From RYN-133 sp963708645 (lineage in GTDB: Bacteria > Actinomycetota > Actinomycetes > Mycobacteriales > Jatrophihabitantaceae), in the NCBI GenBank assembly GCA_963708645.1, contig CAVPTA010000007.1, positions 434,001-498,000 of the forward strand: a DNA stretch of 64,000 bases, written 5' to 3'. Positions 55,476 to 64,000 of this stretch are shown piece by piece; position 1 is the stretch's first letter; every line of letters begins with the position of its first letter. Below the pieces are notes generated by a model that was not told the DNA's origin, made no database searches, and worked only from the letters and a program-made list of their open reading frames with translations. The position numbers and the translations under genes were made by a program.

Positions 55476-56726
55476 ATGCGATGGGTCCCGGTGCTCGCCT
55501 GCGTGAGCACGTTGATCGCGGCCACGGCATGTACGTCGTCGGGCGCTGTCGACGCCGCGCCCTCGCCGCACCACCACCGTCATCACCACCGTCATCACCA
55601 CAGCAGCGCGGCACCATCTCAGAGCGGCCGCACGACGGGTAGCACTCCGAGTGTGCCCTCGTCCACGTCAGCAAGCGCCGGCCCGCAAGTGACCGGCGGT
55701 CCTGCGCAACGGGCCCTGGCCCGGATGAGCCTGGCGCAACGTGTCGGCCAGCTGCTGATGGTCGACTGCCCGAGCTCGGGGGTGTCGAGCAGCACGATCG
55801 CCTCGATCCGTACCTATCACGCGGGTTCGGTCATCCTCGACGGCAACAACACGCAGGGCGTCCGGCACATTCGCAGTGTCACGTCGCAGCTGCAGTCGCT
55901 CGCGCAGAAGCAGGTGCATCTGTTCATTGCGACCGACCAGGAGGGCGGCCTCGTCCAGCGGCTCAAAGGACCTGGGTTCACCACGATCCCCAGCGCTGTC
56001 CAGCAAGGCACGCAATCAGCGTCCGCGGTGCAGTCGTTCGCCCGCCAGTGGGGCAGCGAGCTGCGCTCGGCCGGCGTCAATCTCGATCTCGCGCCGGTGC
56101 TCGACACCGTCCCGCCCGGCGACAACAACAACCCGCCGATCGGTGATCTCGATCGTGAGTACGGTCGCACGCCCAGCCGCGTTGCGAGCCGTGGCGTTGC
56201 GGTCGCGAACGGTCTCAAGGCCGCGGGCATCGACACCACGGTCAAGCACTTCCCCGGACTCGGCCGCGTCACCGGCAATACCGACACGACCAGCGGTGTC
56301 ACGGACGGCGTGACGACGCGGCACGATCCGTACCTGCAGCCATTCGCCGCTGCGGTGCGCGCGGGAGTGCCGTTCGTGATGGTGTCGACGGCCGACTACC
56401 GGCGCATCGATCCCGGCACGCCGGCGATCTTCTCGCGGACGATCGTCACGAGCATGCTGCGCGGCGATCTCGGGTTCCGCGGCGTGATCATCACTGACGA
56501 CATCGGTTCCGCCGCGCAGGTTGCGAGCGTGCCGGCGGGCATCCGTGCCGTGCGGTTCATCCAGGCGGGCGGGACGATTGCGCTGACAGTGTCACCCAGC
56601 ACCGTCGCCACGATGGCCACCCGGCTGCTCGATCGCGCGCAGAGCAACGCTGCGTTCCGCAACCTCGTGAACGCCGCTGCGCTCACCGTGCTGCGCGCCA
56701 AGTCCGCCCGTGGACTGTTGAGCTAA
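55476..56726 (+). CDS. GH3 family N-acetylhexosaminidase-like lipoprotein (NagZ-like)
   Basis: 416 residues from ATG 55476 (another ATG at 55437). Lipobox IAATAC, then a His-rich linker HHHRHHHRHHH. GH3 barrel: LMVDCPSSG, FIATDQEGGLVQRL, NLDLAPVLDT, VKHFPGLG and GVIITDD with the nucleophile Asp. The canonical DSH acid/base loop is replaced by GNTDTTSGVTDG, as in many actinobacterial members (from memory), so the catalytic detail differs from E. coli NagZ. Predicted to act outside the membrane on peptidoglycan-type GlcNAc. Confidence 0.88.
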   Translation: MRWVPVLACVSTLIAATACTSSGAVDAAPSPHHHRHHHRHHHSSAAPSQSGRTTGSTPSVPSSTSASAGPQVTGGPAQRALARMSLAQRVGQLLMVDCPSSGVSSSTIASIRTYHAGSVILDGNNTQGVRHIRSVTSQLQSLAQKQVHLFIATDQEGGLVQRLKGPGFTTIPSAVQQGTQSASAVQSFARQWGSELRSAGVNLDLAPVLDTVPPGDNNNPPIGDLDREYGRTPSRVASRGVAVANGLKAAGIDTTVKHFPGLGRVTGNTDTTSGVTDGVTTRHDPYLQPFAAAVRAGVPFVMVSTADYRRIDPGTPAIFSRTIVTSMLRGDLGFRGVIITDDIGSAAQVASVPAGIRAVRFIQAGGTIALTVSPSTVATMATRLLDRAQSNAAFRNLVNAAALTVLRAKSARGLLS

Positions 56727-57796
56727 GCCATCAACGCTGCGTAACCCGGCTTGATCGTGTTGTTGATGAGATCGAGCCGGTCGTCGAACGGGATGAACGC
56801 GCTTTTCATCGCGTTCACCGTGAACCACTGCAGGTCGCTCCAGTCGTAGCCGAACGCCTCGGTGAGCAGCAGCATCTCGCGAGTCATCGACGTCGCGCTC
56901 ATCAGCCGGTTGTCGGTGTTGACCGTGACGCGGAAATGCTTCGTGCGCAGCTCGCCGATCGGGTGCTCGGCGATCGACGATGCCGCACCGGTCTGCACGT
57001 TCGACGACGGGCACATCTCCAATGGGATGCGCTTGTCGCGCACGTACTGCGCGAGGCGTCCGAGCGTGCCGTCGTTGTCGATGTCGTCGACGATGCGCAC
57101 GCCGTGGCCGAGCCGGTCGGTGCCGCACCACTGGATCGCTTCCCAGATGGACGGCAGCCCGAAGGCCTCGCCGGCGTGGATCGTGAAGTGGTAGTTCTCG
57201 CGGCGCAAGTACTCGAACGCATCGAGGTGCCGCGTGGGCGGGAAGCCGGCCTCGGCGCCGGCGATGTCGAAGCCGACGACGCCGCGGTCGCGGTAGGCGA
57301 CCGCGAGCTCGGCGATCTCGCGTGAACGCGCCGCGTGCCGCATGGCGGTCGCGATCGCGCCGACGCGGATCTGGTGTCCGGCCGCGGCCGCGTTCGCCTC
57401 GCCCTCGCGGAATCCGGTCAGCACGGCGTCGACGACCTGCTCGAGGCTCAGCCCGTCCTCGGTGTGCTGCTCAGGTGCCCACCGCACCTCGGCGTACACG
57501 ACGCCGTCGGCGGCGAGATCTTCGGCGCACTCACGGGCCACTCGCGCGAGCCCGTCGTGGGTCTGCATGACCGCGACGGTGTGGACGAACGTCTCGAGGT
57601 AGCGCTCGAGCGAACCGGAGCTCGATGCGTCATGGAACCAGCGCGACAACCCCGCCTCGTCGTCGGCGGGGAGTTCGTGTCCGATCTCGCGCGCGATCTC
57701 GAGCACGGTGCGCGGACGGACCCCGCCGTCCAAGTGGTCGTGCAACAGCACCTTGGGAGCGCGGCGGATCGACTCTTCGTTGAGCGGCGTCGGCAT
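56723..57796 (-). CDS. add: Adenosine deaminase
   Basis: 357 residues. Zinc ligands and catalytic residues in order: LLHDHLDGG, IHAGEAFGLP (His-Ala-Gly-Glu), LGHGVRI and VNTDNRLM. Deaminates adenosine and deoxyadenosine to the inosine forms for PNP. Same strand as deoA and cdd; convergent with the GH3 gene (4-base overlap). Confidence 0.96.
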   Translation of the reverse strand: MPTPLNEESIRRAPKVLLHDHLDGGVRPRTVLEIAREIGHELPADDEAGLSRWFHDASSSGSLERYLETFVHTVAVMQTHDGLARVARECAEDLAADGVVYAEVRWAPEQHTEDGLSLEQVVDAVLTGFREGEANAAAAGHQIRVGAIATAMRHAARSREIAELAVAYRDRGVVGFDIAGAEAGFPPTRHLDAFEYLRRENYHFTIHAGEAFGLPSIWEAIQWCGTDRLGHGVRIVDDIDNDGTLGRLAQYVRDKRIPLEMCPSSNVQTGAASSIAEHPIGELRTKHFRVTVNTDNRLMSATSMTREMLLLTEAFGYDWSDLQWFTVNAMKSAFIPFDDRLDLINNTIKPGYAALMA

Positions 57797-57824
57797 GGGC
57801 CCACGCTATCGACAGCGGTCGCGG

Positions 57825-59102
57825 TCAGGCGATGCGGTCGAGGATCAGCGGGACGGGCTGGTACGCGGTGTCGACCTCGATGCCGCCTGCCAACGCATCT
57901 TCGGCGCGGGCGAACAGCGCGGGATCGTCGGCGTAGAGCTCGAGCAGCGGCTCTCCGGCGCGGACCTCGTCGCCCGGCTTGGCCAGCATGACGACGCCGG
58001 CGCCGAACGCGACCGGATCCTCCTTGCGCGCGCGTCCGGCACCGAGGCGCCAGGCCGCGGTGCCGACAGCGAGCGCGTCGAGGCGGGTGAGGGTGCCCGA
58101 CGCGGGTGCGGCCACGACGTGCTTCTCGCGCGCTGCCGGCAGATCGGCATCAGGATCACCGCCCTGCGCGGCGATCATGGCGCGCCAGGCGTCCATCGCC
58201 CGTCCGTCACGCAGCGCATCGGACGGGTCGGTATCGATGCCTGCAGCGGCGAGCATCTCGCGGGCCAGCTCGACGGTCAGCTCGACCACGTCGGCCGGTC
58301 CGCCGCCGGCAAGCACCTCGACCGATTCGGCGACTTCGAGCGCGTTGCCCGCGGTGCGTCCGAGCGGGGTGTTCATATCGGTCAGCAGCGCGAGTGTGCG
58401 CACGCCGTGCGCGTTGCCGAGCTCGACCATCGTCGTCGCGAGCTCACGCGCGCGATGAAGCGTTTTCATGAACGCGCCGGTACCGACCTTGACGTCGAGC
58501 ACGAGCGCCGCCGAGCCCTCGGCGATCTTCTTGCTCATGATCGAGCTCGCGATCAGCGGGATCGACTCGACGGTGCCGGTGACATCGCGCAGGGCGTACA
58601 GCTTGCGGTCGGCCGGTGCCAGCTGGTCGCCGGCAGCGCAGACCACCGCACCGACCTCGTTGAGTTGCCGCACGAAGTCGGCGTTGGACACCGACGCACG
58701 CCAGCCCGGGATCGACTCGAGCTTGTCGAGCGTTCCGCCGGTGTGGCCGAGTCCGCGTCCCGACAGTTGCGGGACGGCCGCACCGCACGCCGCTACCAGT
58801 GGCGCCAGCGGCAGCGTGATCTTGTCACCGACCCCGCCGGTCGAGTGCTTGTCAGTCGTCGGACGGGCCACGCCCGACAGGTCGAGCCGCTCGCCCGAGG
58901 CGATCATCGCTGCCGTCCAGCGGGCGAGCTCTCGGTGCGAGAGCCCGTTCAGCAACACGGCCATCGCGAGAGCGGACATCTGCTCGTCGGCGACCGCGCC
59001 GCGGGTATAGGCGTCGATCACCCAATCGATCTGATCGTCGGCCAGCTCACCGCCGTCGCGCTTGGCGATGATGACGTCGACGGCTGAGAAGGCCTCGGTC
59101 AT
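57825..59102 (-). CDS. deoA: Thymidine phosphorylase
   Basis: 425 residues. DKHSTGGVGDKITLPLAPLV (phosphate-binding), SGRGLGHTGGTLDKLESI (pyrimidine site), and SSIMSKKIAEG, with the C-terminal alpha/beta domain. Converts thymidine or deoxyuridine plus phosphate to base and deoxyribose 1-phosphate. 28 bp upstream of add, 10 bp downstream of cdd. Confidence 0.96.
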   Translation of the reverse strand: MTEAFSAVDVIIAKRDGGELADDQIDWVIDAYTRGAVADEQMSALAMAVLLNGLSHRELARWTAAMIASGERLDLSGVARPTTDKHSTGGVGDKITLPLAPLVAACGAAVPQLSGRGLGHTGGTLDKLESIPGWRASVSNADFVRQLNEVGAVVCAAGDQLAPADRKLYALRDVTGTVESIPLIASSIMSKKIAEGSAALVLDVKVGTGAFMKTLHRARELATTMVELGNAHGVRTLALLTDMNTPLGRTAGNALEVAESVEVLAGGGPADVVELTVELAREMLAAAGIDTDPSDALRDGRAMDAWRAMIAAQGGDPDADLPAAREKHVVAAPASGTLTRLDALAVGTAAWRLGAGRARKEDPVAFGAGVVMLAKPGDEVRAGEPLLELYADDPALFARAEDALAGGIEVDTAYQPVPLILDRIA

Positions 59103-59112
59103 GATCGGTCGC

Positions 59113-59505
59113 TCAGCCCAAGTCCTCGCGGCCGAACGCGAGGGGCAGGATGTCGATCATCTGCTTGACGCCTTCGGCGGTGTCGACCAGCAGGTCAGGG
59201 CCGCCGTGCTCCCACAGCAGTTGACGGCAGCGTCCGCACGGCATGATCACGGTGCCGTGGAAGTCGACGCAAACGAACGCGACCAGCGACCCACCGCCGC
59301 TCGCGTGCAGTGCCGAGACCAGGCCGCACTCGGCACACAGCCCGAGCCCGTACGAAGCGTTCTCGACGTTGCACCCGACGACGACGCGACCGTCGTCGAC
59401 GATGGCGGCGGCACCGACGGGGAACTGCGAGTACGGCGCGTACGCACGTCCCATCGCCTCGAGGGCTGCGCGGCGTAAGGCCGGCCAGTCGATCTGACGC
59501 GTCAT
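59113..59505 (-). CDS. cdd: Cytidine deaminase
   Basis: 130 residues from ATG 59505. CAE site GLCAECGLVSAL with catalytic Glu and PCGRCRQLL zinc cysteines; YAPYSQFPVGAA at the start. Homotetrameric T-CDA size. Converts cytidine and deoxycytidine to uridine forms that feed DeoA/UPP. Preceded by the ABC permease gene with a 7-bp gap. Confidence 0.96.
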   Translation of the reverse strand: MTRQIDWPALRRAALEAMGRAYAPYSQFPVGAAAIVDDGRVVVGCNVENASYGLGLCAECGLVSALHASGGGSLVAFVCVDFHGTVIMPCGRCRQLLWEHGGPDLLVDTAEGVKQMIDILPLAFGREDLG

Positions 59506-59512
59506 GGTCGAT

Positions 59513-60820
59513 CTATCCCTTCGTGTAGGGCTCGCCGTCGGCAGCGGGAGCCTGCACACGTCCGACGAAGCCCGCAACCGCGATCACCGTCACGACGTAC
59601 GGCGCCATGCTAAGGAATGCCGAAGGAATGGTGACGGGCGGTGTCACCGCGGTGACCAGCGTCTGCAGTTCGTCGGTGAAACCGAACAGCAACGCGGCAG
59701 CGATCGCGCCGCGCGGACTCCACCGCCCGAAGATCACCGCAGCGAGCGCGATGAACCCCTTGCCGGACGAGATGTTCTCGTTGAACGCACCCGACCCGCC
59801 AACAGTGAGCGCGGCACCGGCCAGGCCGGCGATCAGGCCACCGATGATCACGTTGCGGTAGCGCGTCCCCCGGACCCGGATGCCCACCGTGTCGGCGGCG
59901 CGTGGGTGTTCACCGACCGCGCGGGTGCGCAGGCCCCATCGCGTTCGGAACAACCCGACGTCGATGACGACGATGAGGCCGTACGTCAGGTAGGTAATGA
60001 TGTTCACGTCGAACAGGGCCTGCCCGATGATCGGGATGTCACCGAGCAACGGGATCTTGATGGGCGACAGTGTGTTGCCGGTGTTGTAACTGTTCGGGTC
60101 GGTCTGCATGAGCGATTGGTAGCCGAGGTTCGTCAGACCGAGCGCGAATGCGTTGAGGACGACACCGAGCACCACCTGATTGACCAGGTACCGGATCGCG
60201 AACACCGCGAGCAGGACGGCGATGACCGCCCCACCGAGCATCGCCGCGACGACGCCGATACCCAGGCTGCCTGCGGACGAGGCGAACAGCGCGCCCGCGA
60301 AGGCACCGACCAGCATCTGGCCTTCGATGGCAACGTTGATGACGCCCGAGCGTTCACACACGATGCCGGCCAGCGCACCGAGGATGAACGGCAGCGCAGA
60401 GACGATCGTCTGTTGCACCATCCCGGTCAGGCCGAGTGGGTTGGTCGGGTCGCCGGTGGCCATCCAGCACAGGAAGCCAAGCACGAACAAGAACGCCGAG
60501 ACACCGACCGCGGTGTGCCACCACACCCGCCGGTAGCCGACCAGGATCTGCCCCACACCGAGGGCGACAACGATGACGCCCATGCCCATGGCGACCCCGC
60601 CGCCCGGAAACCGCATGATGGGGATCTGGTACTTGTCGAAGGCCTGCGAGACCTGGAACGCCGCCTCGCCGTTCTTTGCGCCGAGACCCCACGCGAAGAA
60701 GATCACCAAGCCGGTGACGATCAGCCCGACGCCGCGCAGGATCCGCACGCGCGGCGAGATCGTCGGTTCGACGACCTCGTGGGTCAGAACCAGTTCTTCG
60801 TCCTCAGCGACGGCGGTCAT
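59513..60820 (-). CDS. Nucleoside ABC transporter permease 2 (YufQ/NupQ-like)
   Basis: 435 residues from ATG 60820, overlapping the first permease (ATGA). About ten hydrophobic segments; PFILGALAGIVCERSGVINVAIEGQMLVGAF is the BPD_transp_2 signature cut here as VCERSGVINVAIEGQ, and AVGEHPRAADTVGIRV is the coupling region. Works with the other permease and ATPase to move nucleosides inward. The C-terminus ends in a Lys/Gly tail after MAPYVVTVIAVAG. Confidence 0.93.
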   Translation of the reverse strand: MTAVAEDEELVLTHEVVEPTISPRVRILRGVGLIVTGLVIFFAWGLGAKNGEAAFQVSQAFDKYQIPIMRFPGGGVAMGMGVIVVALGVGQILVGYRRVWWHTAVGVSAFLFVLGFLCWMATGDPTNPLGLTGMVQQTIVSALPFILGALAGIVCERSGVINVAIEGQMLVGAFAGALFASSAGSLGIGVVAAMLGGAVIAVLLAVFAIRYLVNQVVLGVVLNAFALGLTNLGYQSLMQTDPNSYNTGNTLSPIKIPLLGDIPIIGQALFDVNIITYLTYGLIVVIDVGLFRTRWGLRTRAVGEHPRAADTVGIRVRGTRYRNVIIGGLIAGLAGAALTVGGSGAFNENISSGKGFIALAAVIFGRWSPRGAIAAALLFGFTDELQTLVTAVTPPVTIPSAFLSMAPYVVTVIAVAGFVGRVQAPAADGEPYTKG

Positions 60821-62085
60821 CCGTTCCACCCCTTCGCGAGCGAGCCGACGCCGGTACCGCCACCGCGGCCGCGCAGCCGGAAGATGCCGCGCACGAGCGC
60901 GGGAGCGGCGATGAACAGCACCATCACCGGCTCGATGACCGACACGACGTCCGGCGGGGTCGAGGTGTAGCTCGAGATCGCGAGGCCGCCCGCCCGGAAC
61001 GCACCGAACAGCAGGCCGGCAAGCACTGTGCCCATCGGCGTGCCGCGCCCGAGCAATGCCACGGTGATCGCATCGAATCCGAGCCCGGCGTCGACGTCCT
61101 GGGTGACCACGTGTCGCGTACCGAGCACCTGCGACACGCCCACCAGCCCGGCGAGCGCGCCGGAGATCAGCATCACCGTGACGTAGCTTCGCTCGATCTT
61201 CATGCCTGCCGTACGCGCCGCGAAGGCGTTCGCGCCGACGGCCTTGAGCGTGAAGCCGAGCGTCGAGCGCGACAGGAGCCACCAGCAGCCGACCGCCGCC
61301 AGGATCGCGACGCCGATCCCAGCGTGCAGATCTCCGAAGAGGACGGGGAGCTGGGCGTTGTGATCGATGAAGCTCGAGGTCGCCTGCGTCGAGTGCGGCG
61401 CCTGATATCCGTTGAGTCCGAGCAGGTAGCCGAGGAAGTAGTACGCGACGTAATTGAGCATGATCGTGGTGATGACTTCATGCGCGCCCGTGCGCGCTTT
61501 GAGCACACCGACCAGTCCGCCCCAGACCGCCCCGCCGATGATGCCCGCGACCACCGCCGCCAGCAGGTGCAGGACGGACGGCAGGTGCCAGGCGAACCCG
61601 ACGTATCCGGCGCACACGGCGCCCATGATGAGCTGGCCCTGCACGCCGATGTTGAACAGTCCCGCTCGGAATGCGACCGAGACCGCGAGCCCGCCGAGGA
61701 TCAGTGGCGTGGCATTGACCAGCGTGTCCGAGATCGGCAGGAAGATAGGCACGCCACCGTTGGAGTACAGCGAATTGGTGTTGAAGATCGACCCGCGGAA
61801 CAGCGCTGAGTACGCAGCCGAAATCGCCGACCACGCCGAGCTGAACGTGTCGCCCGGATGCTGGAAGAAGTAGGTCGAGGCGTGGCGCGTGGGCGCGTCC
61901 GCCACCGCGATCAGGATGGCGCCGAAGACAAGCGCGCAGATGAACGCCAACACCGTGACGACCCATGGGCGTCCGTAGAGATACGCGTCCAGCAGACGGC
62001 GGCCGATTCCTGGCTTGCGGTCAGGACGGTCGTCGATCGACTCCGCGTCGGAAGCGGATTCGTCCTTGTCGACGCTCGTGCTCAT
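60817..62085 (-). CDS. Nucleoside ABC transporter permease 1 (YufP/NupP-like)
   Basis: 422 residues, ATG overlapping the ATPase stop. An acidic N-terminal tail (about 1-30), then helices with LILGGLAVSVAFRAGLFNIG, a permease signature, KARTGAHEVITTIMLNYVA (coupling loop) and AVGANAFAARTAGM. It forms the membrane channel with permease 2. Confidence 0.93.
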   Translation of the reverse strand: MSTSVDKDESASDAESIDDRPDRKPGIGRRLLDAYLYGRPWVVTVLAFICALVFGAILIAVADAPTRHASTYFFQHPGDTFSSAWSAISAAYSALFRGSIFNTNSLYSNGGVPIFLPISDTLVNATPLILGGLAVSVAFRAGLFNIGVQGQLIMGAVCAGYVGFAWHLPSVLHLLAAVVAGIIGGAVWGGLVGVLKARTGAHEVITTIMLNYVAYYFLGYLLGLNGYQAPHSTQATSSFIDHNAQLPVLFGDLHAGIGVAILAAVGCWWLLSRSTLGFTLKAVGANAFAARTAGMKIERSYVTVMLISGALAGLVGVSQVLGTRHVVTQDVDAGLGFDAITVALLGRGTPMGTVLAGLLFGAFRAGGLAISSYTSTPPDVVSVIEPVMVLFIAAPALVRGIFRLRGRGGGTGVGSLAKGWNG

Positions 62086-63593
62086 GCGTCACCTCCGGAT
62101 CCGGTAGCACCGGCCATCATCAGTCCGATCTCTTCCGCGCTCGCGTCCGCGGTCACCTCGCCGGCGATTCGGCCGCGATACATCACCGCGATGCGGTCGG
62201 CCAGCCCGAGCACCTCGTCCAGCTCGGTGGACACCAGCACCACTGCGGTTCCCTGATCGCGCTCGGCGACGATGCGCCGGTGCACGAACTCCATCGAGCC
62301 GACGTCCAGGCCACGGGTGGGCTGGGCAACGATGAGCAGTTTGAGCGGACGGGACAGCTCGCGTGCAAGAACCACCTTCTGCTGGTTGCCGCCGGACAAC
62401 GTGCTCGCAGGCGCAGCGACCACCGGGGGCCGCACGTCGAACTCGTCGACCCGTTGCTTGGCGTTGCGTTCGATCTCAGCAAGGTTCAGGCTGCCGCGCG
62501 AGGCGAACGGCGCTTTGTCGTGCACGTCGAGGACGAGGTTCTGCGCGACCGAGAACGATCCGACCAAGCCGTCGTGCAGCCGGTCTTCGGGGACGTATCC
62601 GACGCCGAGGTCGAGCACCTCGTCGGTGGTGAGGTCCGTGACCGACGAGCCTGCGATCGAAATCGATCCCGACGTCGGAATCGTCAAGCCCACCAACGCC
62701 TCGGTGACCTCGGTCTGACCGTTGCCCTGCACGCCCGCGATCGCGTAGATCTCGCCGCTGCGGACGGAGAAGGTGACGTCGTCGACCAACACGACGCCGT
62801 TCGCGTCGACCACCCGCAGGTCGTGGACGTCGAGCACCGGGTCGCCCGGCTCGGCCGGATCCTTGTCGACGACGAGTTGCACCGGCCGGCCGACCATCAT
62901 CGCGGCCAGGTCGCCGGCCGACGCGGTGGGTTCGGCCGTCCCGACGACCTTGCCCCGCCGGATCACCGTGATCTTGTCGGCGATCTGACGCACTTCGTTG
63001 AGCTTGTGGCTGATGAACACGATCGAGGTGCCGCCGTCACGCAGCGCGCGCATCACGGTGATGAGTTCTTCGGTCTCGCGCGGCGTTAACACAGCGGTCG
63101 GCTCGTCGAGCACCAGCAGGCGCGCGTCACGGGCCAGTGCCTTGAGAATCTCGACGCGCTGCTGAACGCCGACGGGCAGGTCGGCGACGAGCGCGTCCGG
63201 CGGCACTTCGAGGCCGTACTGCTTCGAGATCGCAGCCACCTCGCGACGCGCCTTTCGCCGGGCCAGGAAGCCGAGGCGTTGCTGCTCGTGACCGAGCATG
63301 ACGTTCTCGGTGACGGTGAAGACCGGGATGAGCATGAAGTGCTGATGCACCATGCCGATGCCGGCCTTCATGGCATCGCCGGGACCACGGAACACCACGG
63401 GTTTGTCATCGACGAGGATCTCGCCGCCGTCAGGTTCGTAGAGCCCGTACAGCACGTTCATCAGGGTCGACTTGCCCGCGCCGTTCTCGCCGAGCAGGGC
63501 GTGGATCTCACCAGGCTCGACGACGAGATCGACCGAGTCGTTCGCGACCAGCGGGCCGAAACGTTTGGTGATGCCGCGCAGTTCGAGTTTCAC
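62082..63593 (-). CDS. Nucleoside ABC transporter ATPase, two domains (YufO/NupO-like)
   Basis: 503 residues. First NBD: Walker A GENGAGKSTLMNV, signature-like LPVGVQQRVEILK and Walker B LLVLDEPTAVL. Second NBD: modified Walker A GVQGNGQTEVTEAL and signature STLSGGNQQKVVLAREL with VAQPTRGLD. The degenerate second P-loop (no GKS/T) is normal for sugar/nucleoside importers of this type. Hydrolyses ATP for uptake. Confidence 0.94.
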   Translation of the reverse strand: MKLELRGITKRFGPLVANDSVDLVVEPGEIHALLGENGAGKSTLMNVLYGLYEPDGGEILVDDKPVVFRGPGDAMKAGIGMVHQHFMLIPVFTVTENVMLGHEQQRLGFLARRKARREVAAISKQYGLEVPPDALVADLPVGVQQRVEILKALARDARLLVLDEPTAVLTPRETEELITVMRALRDGGTSIVFISHKLNEVRQIADKITVIRRGKVVGTAEPTASAGDLAAMMVGRPVQLVVDKDPAEPGDPVLDVHDLRVVDANGVVLVDDVTFSVRSGEIYAIAGVQGNGQTEVTEALVGLTIPTSGSISIAGSSVTDLTTDEVLDLGVGYVPEDRLHDGLVGSFSVAQNLVLDVHDKAPFASRGSLNLAEIERNAKQRVDEFDVRPPVVAAPASTLSGGNQQKVVLARELSRPLKLLIVAQPTRGLDVGSMEFVHRRIVAERDQGTAVVLVSTELDEVLGLADRIAVMYRGRIAGEVTADASAEEIGLMMAGATGSGGDA

Positions 63594-63634
63594 GACAACG
63601 ATTCCTTACCGGCGTGCAGTGCCTGAACGCACAG

Positions 63635-63667
63635 GGCGGGTGAGACCCGATGAGGGTCTCACCCGCC
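63635..63667 (-). promoter_or_regulatory. Strong intercistronic hairpin between BMP and ATPase genes
   Basis: A perfect 14-bp stem (GGCGGGTGAGACCC and complement) with a 5-nt loop lies between the binding protein stop (63684) and the ATPase start (63593). There is no T-run, so it is not a simple terminator. Such hairpins commonly stabilise the 5' mRNA or partly attenuate, giving excess binding protein. Confidence 0.7.
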
Positions 63668-63683
63668 GCTGCTGGCCGAAACG

Positions 63684-64000
63684 TCAGCTGGTTGGCTGGC
63701 TCGGCGAGGTGATCTTGATGCTTCCGCTCTCGATGCCGGACTTGACCTGGGCGAGCTGGCTCACCAGCGTGCTCGGCACCTGCGACTGGAAGTCGTGGAA
63801 CGGCGCCAGGCCCGTGCCGCCGTTCTTCAGCGTGCCGACGTACGAGCCGGTCGGGAACTTCCCGGCCGCGACCTGGTTGAGGTAGGTCTGCACCGAGGTG
63901 GTCAGGCCCTTCGTCACGCTCGTGATGAAGTACTTGCAGTACTGAGCAGCCGAGACGCAGCCGTCGGTGTCAACCCAGATCACGTTGGCGTGGCCGCCGC
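63684..64000 (-). CDS. BMP-family ABC transporter substrate-binding lipoprotein (partial, 3' end)
   Basis: The last 105 residues are inside the window; the gene runs beyond base 64000. Seen are ANVIWVDTDG, YFITSVTKGLTTSVQTYLN, TGSYVGTLKNGGTGLAPFHDF and a Ser-rich end. These are the C-terminal motifs of BMP/Med lipoproteins that deliver nucleosides to the YufOPQ-type transporter. Gene is first in the transport-catabolism operon as far as visible. Confidence 0.9.
   Translation of the reverse strand, partial: GGHANVIWVDTDGCVSAAQYCKYFITSVTKGLTTSVQTYLNQVAAGKFPTGSYVGTLKNGGTGLAPFHDFQSQVPSTLVSQLAQVKSGIESGSIKITSPSQPTS

Noticed and set aside
63635..63667. Rho-independent terminator
   Set aside because: No T-run follows the stem on the transcribed strand and the downstream genes belong to the same transporter.

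Overview
The window reads as a chromosomal segment of a high-GC actinomycete. Coding is dense and strongly third-position G/C, GTG starts are common, and 4-base ATGA/GTGA gene overlaps recur. Families typical of Actinomycetota are present: DUF5709, DUF2339, SCO6745-like, SigE-family sigma factor, HxlR regulator, two-gene methylmalonyl-CoA mutase. The species cannot be named from sequence alone. No rRNA, tRNA, CRISPR array or transposase was seen.

Layout. 0-7 kb: a J-domain-like membrane protein, an HxlR regulator divergent from an MFS pump plus RibD/DHFR-like reductase, a secreted repeat protein, a catalytically degenerate Ser/Thr kinase and a UspA protein. 7-14 kb: SGNH hydrolase, an intergenic stretch rich in DnaA-box-like words, dipeptidase, metallo-beta-lactamase-fold hydrolase, photolyase, aldose epimerase, MFS. 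13.9-18.8 kb: mutA-mutB-meaB, with a four-copy palindromic repeat between mutB and meaB. 19-23 kb: DksA/TraR-like protein, purine nucleoside phosphorylase, epimerase, phosphomannomutase. 23-25.4 kb: lipoprotein, sigma factor and an L,D-transpeptidase with an anti-sigma-like N-terminus. 25.5-33.9 kb: several genes broken by apparent single-base insertions (ArsR-type regulator, MFS, DUF427, GH114-like, DUF2339) beside intact transporters, GDT1, RibD-like and upp. 33.9-37.1 kb: deoC with two aldehyde dehydrogenase genes. 37-46.5 kb: secreted and membrane proteins of unclear role, including a coupled three-gene membrane operon whose first gene carries a large in-frame DNA palindrome. 46.5-50.5 kb: glpD and glpK back to back, peptidase E. 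50.5-56.7 kb: small oxidoreductases, a decayed secreted-protein remnant, a luciferase-like monooxygenase and a GH3 lipoprotein. 56.7-64 kb: add-deoA-cdd downstream of a four-component BMP-type nucleoside ABC transporter.

The genes that clearly work together form a nucleoside salvage and catabolism set. The ABC transporter would import nucleosides. add, cdd, deoA and PNP deaminate and phosphorolyse them. upp salvages uracil. The phosphomutase (pmm/pgm family) may handle the pentose phosphate, deoC cleaves deoxyribose 5-phosphate to acetaldehyde and glyceraldehyde 3-phosphate, and the adjacent aldehyde dehydrogenase can oxidise the acetaldehyde. From general knowledge, the order glpD / PNP / pmmB / upp / add / deoA / cdd resembles an expanded version of the M. 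tuberculosis Rv3302c-Rv3315c block.

The most unusual signals are palindromic repeats touching or inside coding sequence (14.9, 39.3 and 44.3 kb), the sigma factor/L,D-transpeptidase pair with a codon-usage break, a cluster of +1-type frameshifts confined to about 26.5-32.6 kb, a perfect 16-bp operator-like palindrome before the ArsR-type gene, and the uncharacterised membrane operon at 41.9-44.6 kb. Frameshift positions were inferred by reading the three frames by eye and could be either real decay or sequence error.
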